64,000 nt of DNA from Armatimonadota bacterium (lineage in GTDB: Bacteria > Armatimonadota > Fimbriimonadia > Fimbriimonadales > GBS-DC). The translations under genes were made by a program, and so were the position numbers. Under the pieces are notes generated by a model. It saw only the letters and a list, made by a program, of their open reading frames with translations, ran no database searches and was not told the DNA's origin. Shown here in pieces: positions 1 through 6,774 of the stretch; positions within the stretch are counted from its first letter, which is position 1, and every line of letters starts with the position of its first letter. The DNA is taken from the NCBI GenBank assembly GCA_013359125.1, contig JABWCR010000005.1:1-64000 (forward strand), read 5' to 3'.

Positions 1-132
1 GAGGAGGGGAACGAAGTCAAACAGGCATTCCTCACAAACGGCCTTTTCAAAAAATGTAGCACAATTTTAGGTACGGATCAGACCCTCAAAACCCGCTCGG
101 GAGGGCGAGCGTCCCCGCGAGCCAGCTCCTAG
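1..132. repeat. Intergenic repeat block: one element end plus 26-bp repeat
   Basis: No gene is seen here. Bases 52-87 (AAAATGTAGCACAATTTT core) match the right end of the inverted-repeat element found whole at 55551-55817. The opposite end would lie left of the window. Bases 98-123 are the reverse complement of a 26-bp GC-rich sequence (GGCTCGCGGGGACGCTCGCC...) that also occurs at 26683-26708 and 55726-55751. The block abuts the leader-distal end of the CRISPR array. Confidence 0.6.
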
Positions 133-1321
133 AGCCAGTCCCCAAATGCATGGGGCAAACTAATTCGCAATTCTTAATTCGTAATTGATTTAACGGTTCA
201 TCCCCACATGCGTGGGGCGTAGTAGTCGCCCGCCCGCTTGGGCGAATCGTCCGACGGTTCATCCCCACATGCGTGGGGCGTAGCCGTAAGCTACCACGGT
301 CGCGCAGTCACCTATCGGTTCATCCCCACATGCGTGGGGCGTAGGGCCTCTAACCACCCCAGATCATCGTATGACTCGGTTCATCCCCACATGCGTGGGG
401 CGTAGCTTGACGGCCTGATCGAAGGCCTGATCGACGGCGGTTCATCCCCACATGCGTGGGGCGTAGCGAAACCACCGGCGGCCGTACAGTCGCCGGACCG
501 GTTCATCCCCACATGCGTGGGGCGTAGGCAGACGAAGAGTTTGAGCGCAGATTGTCGGCCGGTTCATCCCCACATGCGTGGGGCAGGCGCCGCCGCCCAT
601 TCTTTCCATAGAAGCGGGCGAGGTTCATCCCCACGTGTGTGGGGCAGGCGCGAACCCGGAACTTAGAGGGTTTGACGCCAGGGGTTCATCCCCACGTGTG
701 TGGGGCAGGCTAGCGGCGGCCGCCCTGGGAAACGTTCGTCCAGGGTTCATCCCCACGTGTGTGGGGCAGGCGCAGTATACGCGCGTCAATGTCCAGAAGA
801 GGAAGGTTCATCCCCACGTGTGTGGGGCAGGCTCGAGCCCCGCCCGCATCGGCTTCATCCCGCGGGGTTCATCCCCACGTGTGTGGGGCAGGCGTAGTCT
901 ATATGGGCGACGATGGCGCATGGTGTGGTTCATCCCCACGTGTGTGGGGCAGGCGCGGGCTGGTGGCAGGAGACCCTTTGCGGGATCGGTTCATCCCCAC
1001 GTGTGTGGGGCAGGCGCCCTTCCCAATTCCCACGCCTTGCAATTCTTAGGTTCATCCCCACGTGTGTGGGGCAGGCTTCGTTTCAAGAGCCATCTATCCA
1101 TCTTTGCCCGGTTCATCCCCACGTGTGTGGGGCAGGCTGAGGCATATGCCGACAAGATGAACACGATACAGGTTCATCCCCACGTGTGTGGGGCAGGCTA
1201 CGGCTGGGGGTTAGGCGGCCGCCGGACTGGGGGTTCATCCCCACGTGTGTGGGGCAGGCTAAATACGACGGGCGTTTAGCCTGTTGGGTTCTGGGTTCAT
1301 CCCCACGTGTGTGGGGCAGGC
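133..1321 (-). CRISPR. CRISPR array, type I-E-like repeats in two versions with a chimeric junction repeat
   Basis: There are 19 clear 28-bp repeats, starting at 195, 256, 317, 378, 439, 500, 561, 622, 683, 744, 805, 866, 927, 988, 1049, 1110, 1171, 1232 and 1294, at 61-bp period (last interval 62). A degenerate terminal repeat lies at 133-160, where 16 of 18 core bases match. Every repeat has the same 6-bp stem (CCCCAC/GTGGGG on the plus strand) and begins GGTTCAT. Repeats 1-6 have loop ATGC and end CGTAG (version A). Repeats 8-19 have loop GTGT and end CAGGC (version B). Repeat 7 (561-588) has the A loop and the B end. Spacers are 33 nt between 28-bp repeats. Transcription is on the minus strand: cas genes and leader lie on the right, and the degenerate repeat is leader-distal on the left. 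crRNAs would carry an AUGAACC-type 5' handle. Confidence 0.97.
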
Positions 1322-1400
1322 TCTAAAAGTTACCAGGTTGCTACGCATTTTACCAGGTTTTTCATCCGTTTGTCAAGGAGCTTTGTGCAATCCGCCAGAC
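1322..1400 (-). promoter_or_regulatory. CRISPR leader with promoter for the array
   Basis: Read on the minus strand, TTGACA (1371-1376) and TAAAAT (1347-1352) are separated by 18 nt. This is a good sigma70-type promoter placed to start a transcript about 10-20 nt before the first repeat (ends 1321). The decamer TTACCAGGTT occurs twice, at 1330-1339 and 1350-1359, exactly 20 bp apart, next to the insertion end of the array. A duplicated leader motif could be an anchor for Cas1-Cas2 integration or a host-factor site; that role is inference. No conserved protein is encoded here. Confidence 0.75.
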
Positions 1401-1487
1401 GCTCTGTCGGCGTCTCGGTCTCGAACCCCGCAGTCTTTACAGCGTCCGAGGCGTCCATTATACCCCGTTGTCAAGCCCCGAGCCGAT

Positions 1488-1713
1488 GTGCTCAAAATTG
1501 TGCTACAAATTCGAAAAATCCCGTTGGCGCATGGCGTAGAAAGCCTCCACACCCGCCGTTTGGTGCGGAGGGATCCAAGGGGCGGAAAGGGGGCGTTCCG
1601 AGGGGCGGAAAGGGGCCAGGCGGAAGCCTGGCGTTCCAAGGGGGCGTTCCGAGGGGCTTTGCCAGGCGGAAGCCTGGCGTTCCAAGGGGGCGTTCCGAGG
1701 GGGGCGTTCCACG
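1488..1713. repeat. Element fragment and REP-like hairpins between leader and cas2
   Basis: Bases 1491-1507 (CTCAAAATTGTGCTACA) match one terminal inverted repeat of the element at 55551-55817, but no second end follows, so this is a truncated copy. It is followed by two copies of an 18-nt perfect hairpin (stem GCCAGGC/GCCTGGC, loop GGAA) at 1615-1632 and 1661-1678. Each is followed by GTTCCAAGG, with further GGGCGTTCCGAGG units around them. The block runs right up to the cas2 stop codon and separates the cas genes from their leader. No gene is seen. Confidence 0.7.
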
Positions 1714-2001
1714 CTACCGCTTGGCTTTGGTCTTAAAGCGCATGAGGGTGATGCCGTCGTAGTCGACGGGCTCTCGATCCGGATCGCCGCAGACGCGGAT
1801 GGCGAAGCCTTGTTCGGTGTCGGCGGTGTAGACGAGGGCGGCGCTGCCCTCGCCGGCTTCTTCGGTTACGATGTCCCACAGGCCGTCGCGCACACGGGCC
1901 GAGAGCGCGCCGACAAAGACTCCGGCCGACACCTCGATCATCCATCGAGAGAGCTGGCCGCGCAGGGAGGGCTTGACGGCAGTCATAACGAGCACGACCA
2001 T
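1714..2001 (-). CDS. cas2: Cas2, type I-E-like (CasB2 family)
   Basis: This 95-residue protein is the small structural partner of Cas1 in the spacer-integration complex. It matches the type I-E Cas2 family rather than the type III/I-A form: an N-terminal VVLVMTAV strand, then SLRGQLSRWMIEVSAGVFVG, WDIVTEE, and a late PVDYDGI turn that parallels the E. coli PVDLDG. Its length equals that of the E. coli protein. The ATG at 2001 follows the cas1 stop codon by one base, so the pair is translationally coupled. It is the last gene of the cas operon. The REP-like block begins immediately after its TAG. Confidence 0.93.
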   Translation of the reverse strand: MVVLVMTAVKPSLRGQLSRWMIEVSAGVFVGALSARVRDGLWDIVTEEAGEGSAALVYTADTEQGFAIRVCGDPDREPVDYDGITLMRFKTKAKR

Positions 2002-2002
2002 G

Positions 2003-2833
2003 CTACTCTTCTTGCTCGCCTAAGAGCTCGTCCAAGTCTGCCACGATCTTTTGGAGAAAGCGGCTTTCTTTAAAGGCGTCGCGCATGGCATGGCGCACGC
2101 GGCGCTCCAGTAGATGTTCGCCTTGGGCGGCCTGTTCGAACGCGACGGGCACGGAAAGATCGAGCTTATAGAGGTCTGCCATATCGTACGCCAGGCTCAG
2201 TTGGTTGCCGGTGTGGACAAAGCCGAGACCGGGGCTGTAGCCCAGGGCGAGGATGGCGGCGCAACAGACCCCATAGAGGCAGGCATTGGCGGCGGAGAGG
2301 GCGCGATTGACGGGGCTGGCATCGTGCCAGTCGGCTTGGTCGTAGTCTCGGCCTTCCCATTCGATGCCGTATTGGTCGGCCAGTTTGCGGTAGGCGGCTC
2401 GGACTCGGGCGCCTTCCATGCCGCGGATCTGGTCGATGGAATGCTCGGGGCTGATGGGTTGTTTGAACCGCTTTTCGTACATTTTGCGGGCGACGGCGGT
2501 TCGTTGTTCGGGATCTGTGGCGAGTTTGGCTTGTCGGACCAGGTTGGCGCTGCTGCGGGGGCCGCCAAAGCCGTAGGCGTATGTGCGGACGCCTTCTTCT
2601 CCGACCCATGCGACGAGGCAGTCTTCTTTGACCAGTTGGGACATGGCGGCGTGGGTGAGGTTGGCGCCCGGGCCGAGCATGAGGAGGGCGACCCCGGCGA
2701 TGGGGGCTTGGGTTTTGCCGTCGTCGGTGAAGGCGGCGACGGAATGGAGGTCGCGCTCGATAACGGCGCGCTCGACGTAGAGCACGCTGAGCTTTTCTTT
2801 AAAGACCGGCAAGAGTTGTCTGCCTATCGCCAT
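2003..2833 (-). CDS. cas1: Cas1, type I-E-like spacer integrase
   Basis: Metal-dependent integrase that inserts spacers with Cas2. It shows the I-E family signatures IRGMEGARVRA, LGFVHTG and YDMADLYKLD. I chose the ATG at 2833 (276 aa) over an in-frame ATG at 2857. With that start the metal ligands fall at E140, H207 and D217/D220, within one position of E. coli Cas1 (E141, H208, D218, D221), and a GGAG lies 11 nt upstream. All catalytic residues are present, so adaptation should be active. It sits between cas6e and cas2, with effector genes of type III origin upstream. Confidence 0.95.
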   Translation of the reverse strand: MAIGRQLLPVFKEKLSVLYVERAVIERDLHSVAAFTDDGKTQAPIAGVALLMLGPGANLTHAAMSQLVKEDCLVAWVGEEGVRTYAYGFGGPRSSANLVRQAKLATDPEQRTAVARKMYEKRFKQPISPEHSIDQIRGMEGARVRAAYRKLADQYGIEWEGRDYDQADWHDASPVNRALSAANACLYGVCCAAILALGYSPGLGFVHTGNQLSLAYDMADLYKLDLSVPVAFEQAAQGEHLLERRVRHAMRDAFKESRFLQKIVADLDELLGEQEE

Positions 2834-2886
2834 GTCGCTGGTCGCTCCTATCGGCATTATTGGCAGGGCGGCGCCCGATCTTGAGG

Positions 2887-3528
2887 TTAAGGGATTGGGG
2901 CGAGGCTGAGGAGGCCGAACCCGTAGGACTTTTGGGGCCCGACGCCGTTGGCGACGGCTTGGAGGAGGGCTTCTTTGTCGGTTACGGTCAGGATGCCGTC
3001 GAATTGGACGGCGTGGAGTTCCTTTGGGCTGCCGTCGGATTTATACTCCTTGACCTTGGTGTCGAACCAGACGCGGTCGGTGAGGCTGACTTGTTCGATT
3101 TTGAATCCGTGCTGGTCGCCTTTGCGGTTTAGCCAGTCTCGCTGTTCGGGTTCTTCGGATAGGGCGAAGCGGCGGTTTTTGTGTTGGGGGTGCTTTCTGG
3201 GCGTTTTCCAGGAGGGTTTGGCCAGGAGTCGGAAGCGGAGCTTGTCGCCGGGGTTGCAGGGGGGGAGCTGCAGGGGTACGGGGCCGGAGACTTTGACGAA
3301 GGGGGGTAGTTTGGACCAGTCGGGCGGGGTTTTGGACTGGACGCAGATGTAGCCATGGTCGCCGTCGATGTCGAAGCGATAGAGGACTCGGGCTTTGGTG
3401 GCGGTTTGTTTGTCGGGGAAGCCTTTGTAGACGAGTTTGTGGAGCTCGTAGAAGTTTTGCCATCCGTCGGCGGCGATTTCGGTCGTGATGGGCGCGCTGA
3501 TGGCTGTGATGTAGAGTTCTTGGTTCAT
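2887..3528 (-). CDS. cas6e: Cas6e-type crRNA endoribonuclease
   Basis: A 214-residue protein that would cut the hairpin repeat transcript to give crRNAs with an 8-nt handle. The N-terminal LHKLVYKGFPD segment (with H30 as likely catalytic histidine), RVLYRFDID, and the C-terminal glycine-rich GVGPQKSYGFGLLSLAP loop are hallmarks of Cas6e/CasE/Cse3 of type I-E, not of the Cas6 usually found with csm genes. The ATG at 3528 was chosen because the family starts with a short beta strand (ELYITAI) at once; a longer frame upstream overlaps csm6. The start lies two bases after the csm6-like stop. The repeats in the adjacent array have the stable stem that Cas6e needs. Confidence 0.9.
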   Translation of the reverse strand: MNQELYITAISAPITTEIAADGWQNFYELHKLVYKGFPDKQTATKARVLYRFDIDGDHGYICVQSKTPPDWSKLPPFVKVSGPVPLQLPPCNPGDKLRFRLLAKPSWKTPRKHPQHKNRRFALSEEPEQRDWLNRKGDQHGFKIEQVSLTDRVWFDTKVKEYKSDGSPKELHAVQFDGILTVTDKEALLQAVANGVGPQKSYGFGLLSLAPIP

Positions 3529-3530
3529 GT

Positions 3531-4781
3531 TTAGGTCCAGAGTTTGGGGAGGTTGGGGACGCGGAAGTCGGGCAGGCTCGCGTCCAGAGTTCGAAGACGC
3601 TGTTCGATGGAGGCGACAAACCGCTCGACTTTGTCTTTCTTTGCGGGAGTCCAACCATGCGCCAATATCGAGAGGTTGCGGATTTGGAGGTAGTCGTCGA
3701 AGAGGAAGCGATTGCCGTCGAAGAAGGATTGGGCTTCGGGCATTCCAAGGGCTTTAGATAGACAGAAGGCGTCGGACAGCCCCAGTTTTGAGGGCCTTGA
3801 GCCTTCTGCCGATTTAGCCAGGGCGAGGAAATTGTTTACGGCGTCCTGTGGGATTTTGCTCCAATCTATCGCGGAGGGCTTGAGGTTTCGCAGGGAGAGG
3901 AGCCATTCGCCGATGGCTTCGAGCGCGCGGTAGGCGCGGGCTCCGGCGTCGTCGTATCGGCCTGCTTTGAGCTTGCGGCGGGCGTTTTGGAGCAGGTCGG
4001 CCACGGCGCAGAGACTGGGTTTTTCGTCTTGGCTGACGCGGCGTATCTGTGCCGATAGCGTTGTCATTTCGTCGCACCATTGCGCGAGGCTTTGGTTTCG
4101 GACTTCTTGAGCGACGAGTTTGATTTCGGCCGCGGCGTCCTGTAACTTTGTCGCCGGTCTGTCGTTGTCGTAGTGGTCGAAGCGGTCCCAATCGCTTAGA
4201 CTGCTGCTGACCCCGACCAGCGATCGGTAGAGGCGGTAGGGCGCAGAATGAGAGGGGGCGATTTGAGCGAAGGCGCCGGCGGCGCCCTCGAAGTCGCTTC
4301 GGTTGAACAGTTCGACCGCGGCATCGCAGGCGATCATTCCGAGGGAATCGTCGGCGCTGCCTAATTGAACGAGTCGTTCCTCACCCGGAACGGGTTTGCC
4401 TTCCTTAAAATCCACATCTACGTAGAGCAGCACGGCTTCGGTGCGACCGGCGAAGAGGGTGATTCCGGCGCTCATCCATTTTCGGCCTGCGGTGGGGTTG
4501 ATGGCGATGCGTCCTTGGTCGCCGATCTGTTCTCGAAGCCAGACATAGGCTTCATGCGCTTTGGCCACGAAGTCGTTGAGTTTGGTCGGGTCGTCTTCGA
4601 CCTGTCTGACGTCGTATTGCGACGGTTTGAGGCCGGTTTCTTGGACGATCTCGTCGATTTTGGGCCGCGATCCGCTGGTGCACAGGAATGCGACGCGCTC
4701 TGGCTGGAGTTGTTTGATGGAGTAGATCTCCGATCCGACGCTCATTCCTACTGAAAGCAAAAGTCCGTCAACTTTGTCCAT
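3531..4781 (-). CDS. CARF-HEPN ribonuclease, Csm6-like (TIGR02710-type)
   Basis: A 416-residue protein. The N-terminal half looks like a CARF sensor for cyclic oligoadenylate: LLLSVGMSVGSE near residues 7-18, VAFLCTSGSR near 30-40, and NPTAGRKWMSAG further on. The C-terminal half ends in a HEPN motif, R368-N-L-S-I-L-A-H375 (RX6H), the catalytic pair of this RNase fold. Such proteins are activated by the cOA that Cas10 makes and then cut RNA nonspecifically. The gene takes the place in the operon where csm5 is expected. Its start overlaps csm4 by 14 nt, which implies coupled translation. It resembles the TIGR02710 group more than classical Csm6. Confidence 0.85.
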   Translation of the reverse strand: MDKVDGLLLSVGMSVGSEIYSIKQLQPERVAFLCTSGSRPKIDEIVQETGLKPSQYDVRQVEDDPTKLNDFVAKAHEAYVWLREQIGDQGRIAINPTAGRKWMSAGITLFAGRTEAVLLYVDVDFKEGKPVPGEERLVQLGSADDSLGMIACDAAVELFNRSDFEGAAGAFAQIAPSHSAPYRLYRSLVGVSSSLSDWDRFDHYDNDRPATKLQDAAAEIKLVAQEVRNQSLAQWCDEMTTLSAQIRRVSQDEKPSLCAVADLLQNARRKLKAGRYDDAGARAYRALEAIGEWLLSLRNLKPSAIDWSKIPQDAVNNFLALAKSAEGSRPSKLGLSDAFCLSKALGMPEAQSFFDGNRFLFDDYLQIRNLSILAHGWTPAKKDKVERFVASIEQRLRTLDASLPDFRVPNLPKLWT

Positions 4782-5646
4782 CGCTGACCTCGGACATCAT
4801 AAGCGGCCACGTTGGGGCCAGGCCGTAGTGAACGTATTTTGAATTCGAGTCGGTGTCTGGCTTGCGCAGTTCCCCGACGCTCGCCCGATCATGGCCAAGT
4901 GGAAAACTGGAACCCGTCGCCAGCATGGGGGCGAAGGCGAGCTGGCCTTGGTTGCCCAAGGCGGGGTTGTCGCGTCTTCTTATAGGCACGCCGGTCCATC
5001 GCCAATAGCCGTCGGCGGGCAGGTCGTCGGTTGGGTGGATGTGGCCCAGGGCGGCGACGCAGTGGCCGGCGTCGGGCCGGTCCAAAGGGTAGATGCCGTT
5101 GAGGTCGATGGCGCCGTAGCCGTAGCTGAGGCCGTAGCCCCAGCCTTCGAAGCAGAGGTAGTTGACGAGGGAGCGGAAGTCGTCTTCGCTCAGGTCGTCG
5201 GAGAGCATGGCGACGATGAGGATGCCGTCTTTCGGATGCCAGCCTTTTTCGGTGCGGAGGGCGGCCTCGCCGACTGTGCCGGTCTCTCGGCCGATCATGA
5301 CGTGGGTTCGGTTGAGCTCGGGCACTTCTTCTTCCTTTACATCGGGCCAAGCGCCGTTCTTACAGAGTTCGAGCCAGGCGGCCCACGGCAGGGTTTTGGG
5401 CTTCTTGCCCTTATGGGGCAGTTCGGCCTGGTAGAGCGCGGGCACGGGCACGGCCTCCTTGGGGAATCCGTCGCTGACGACGAGAGGCGGGCGGTTCTCT
5501 TCGTAGGCTTGCAACCACTTTTCGATCGTCCAGCCTTTGGCGGCGCCGTTGGCAACGCCCCAGGTTAACCGTCCCCAGAGCGTGGCGTTGCGCCATGGGG
5601 TGAGATAGGGCGATGCGCAGATCAGATCGACCTGAACGCAACGCAT
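4768..5646 (-). CDS. csm4: Csm4, Cas5-family RAMP subunit of a type III-A complex
   Basis: A 292-residue RAMP protein that caps the 5' handle end of the crRNA next to Cas10 in the Csm complex. Visible features are the N-terminal TPWRNATLWGRLTWGVA segment (equivalent to the DTLFGAL stretch of the family), VVSDGFPKEAVPVP (the conserved S-D/A-FP), and a glycine-rich GWGYGLSYGYGAID loop. Start and stop are unambiguous: csm3 ends TAA directly before this ATG. Csm4 and Csm5 are both RAMPs, but the SDGFP-type motif and position after csm3 favour Csm4. No second RAMP of Csm5 type follows. Confidence 0.85.
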   Translation of the reverse strand: MRCVQVDLICASPYLTPWRNATLWGRLTWGVANGAAKGWTIEKWLQAYEENRPPLVVSDGFPKEAVPVPALYQAELPHKGKKPKTLPWAAWLELCKNGAWPDVKEEEVPELNRTHVMIGRETGTVGEAALRTEKGWHPKDGILIVAMLSDDLSEDDFRSLVNYLCFEGWGYGLSYGYGAIDLNGIYPLDRPDAGHCVAALGHIHPTDDLPADGYWRWTGVPIRRRDNPALGNQGQLAFAPMLATGSSFPLGHDRASVGELRKPDTDSNSKYVHYGLAPTWPLMMSEVSDGQS

Positions 5647-6330
5647 TTAGGCGGTGGCTCCCAGTTTGGCGCTTTTTTCGCTCCATGTCAGGCCTTCGAA
5701 CTTGACCTGGCCGTAGCCTCGGGTTACGGAGCCGCCCATGCCTTCGCTTTCGAGCAGGCTGAGAGCGTGCAAGAGCGCTTGCTTCATATGCCCTTCGTTG
5801 TCGCCTTCCAGCACGCGGACGGTAACTTGGAAGTTGAGCTTGGCTCCTGCGGGGATGCGGTCCATGCTTCGGGGGCCGGCCTGGCCGACCTTGCCCGTGC
5901 TGCGATCCATGGTGACCTCGGCTTTGACCTCGCTGTAGAAGATGCCCTCGCTCATGAGCGGTTTTAGGCTCTCAAGGCTTTCTGGAAGCATCGTGCAATC
6001 CCTAAAGATCAATCGCGAAGGCTCTTGGGCGTCCTGTGCGCGGCCGCAGCCAAAAAGCCAGCAAACGGCGCAGTTGTTGCATCCGCACGGACCGGTCGTC
6101 GCTCGCGGCTCGGTGAAGTTGCCAACTTGGAAGTTGCTGACTTCGAGCAAGCTGCGGAGTTTGCCTTTGAGGGACGAGCCGGGCACGTAAGGCTGGCGAG
6201 TTACAGGATGTCTGACGATGGGGTTGTCGAGGCCGCCTATCTCGAGGCTGGCGCCTCCGGCCCCGATTCTCAAGCCAGACAGCACGACCATCGTGCCGGT
6301 CAGTTCCATGTGTTTGACGAGCGCTTTCAT
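5647..6330 (-). CDS. csm3: Csm3, Cas7-family backbone and target-RNA nuclease
   Basis: A 227-residue protein, multiple copies of which form the crRNA-binding filament of the Csm complex and cut target RNA at 6-nt intervals. The family's catalytic aspartate is present as D35 in EIGGLDNPIVRHP. Also visible are PYVPGSSLKGKLRSLLE, a CGCNNCAVCWLFG cysteine cluster (zinc site), and the C-terminal GSVTRGYGQVKF glycine-rich loop. A perfect AAGGAGGT lies 9 nt before the ATG. It is expected to be catalytically competent. Confidence 0.95.
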   Translation of the reverse strand: MKALVKHMELTGTMVVLSGLRIGAGGASLEIGGLDNPIVRHPVTRQPYVPGSSLKGKLRSLLEVSNFQVGNFTEPRATTGPCGCNNCAVCWLFGCGRAQDAQEPSRLIFRDCTMLPESLESLKPLMSEGIFYSEVKAEVTMDRSTGKVGQAGPRSMDRIPAGAKLNFQVTVRVLEGDNEGHMKQALLHALSLLESEGMGGSVTRGYGQVKFEGLTWSEKSAKLGATA

Positions 6331-6336
6331 TGTTCG

Positions 6337-6774
6337 CTACCTCCTTAAGTAAGCCATGACGCTTTGGAACAGTTGGTAAAAGCCTTCAAAGTTCTTGTCG
6401 TCTTTCAACACCGCCTCGCAGTGGGGATGAATGAAGCGTTTGGCCTCGTCCCACGTTCGGTCTCTCCCCGCTTGATATTGTGCAAATCGATGCAAGGAGC
6501 CAATGCCGGACGACAGAACCGCCTGCCGATCTTCGCCCATCTTGATCCTGAAGTTCATGGATGAAACCAGATCGAACGCGCGGCGCATATTGGTGCGGCT
6601 GACGCGAATGTTGTCGGCAATTTCCTTTGGCCACTTGACGAAGACGTCTTTTCTGAGATTGCCTTTCTCGTCAAAGTAGTCTGTCATGGCCTGGTAATTG
6701 ACGGCGCTTTGCGGCTGTTGGCCGCCTTGGTGGGGCGGGCGACCGCCTCGGTCGTCTCTGCGTTGTTGGTTCAT
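6337..6774 (-). CDS. csm2: Csm2, small subunit of the type III-A complex
   Basis: A 145-residue protein that lines the crRNA-target groove of the Csm complex. After a Q/R/G-rich disordered start (MNQQRRDDRGGRPPHQGG), the helical core is typical of Csm2: VSRTNMRRAFDLV, then a long basic helix, and FEGFYQLFQSVMAYLRR at the end. The ATG at 6774 overlaps the cas10 TGA in ATGA and has AGGAGG 5 nt upstream, so a longer upstream frame is rejected. Confidence 0.88.
   Translation of the reverse strand: MNQQRRDDRGGRPPHQGGQQPQSAVNYQAMTDYFDEKGNLRKDVFVKWPKEIADNIRVSRTNMRRAFDLVSSMNFRIKMGEDRQAVLSSGIGSLHRFAQYQAGRDRTWDEAKRFIHPHCEAVLKDDKNFEGFYQLFQSVMAYLRR

Noticed and set aside
1-194. Leader on the left side of the array
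   Set aside because: The repeat at 133-160 is degenerate, which is typical of the old end, and the promoter and cas genes are on the right.
406-438. Internal repeat inside one spacer (GGCCTGATCGA twice)
   Set aside because: Short codon-like repetition in a single spacer is likely from the source gene and has no bearing on the array.
578-1279. Long open frames on the plus strand across the array
   Set aside because: They translate the repeats themselves (recurring HPHVCGAG and SSPRVWGR strings with changing 11-residue gaps), which is an artefact of 61-bp spacing over a multiple of reading frames, not a protein.
1284-1762. Plus-strand frames over the leader and repeat island
   Set aside because: They contain repeat-derived GGVPRG strings and span the leader promoter; no protein-like features.
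2114-2884. 256-residue plus-strand frame opposite cas1
   Set aside because: It is the reverse complement of a well-conserved cas1 gene; glycine/alanine/valine-rich composition is typical of an antisense frame.
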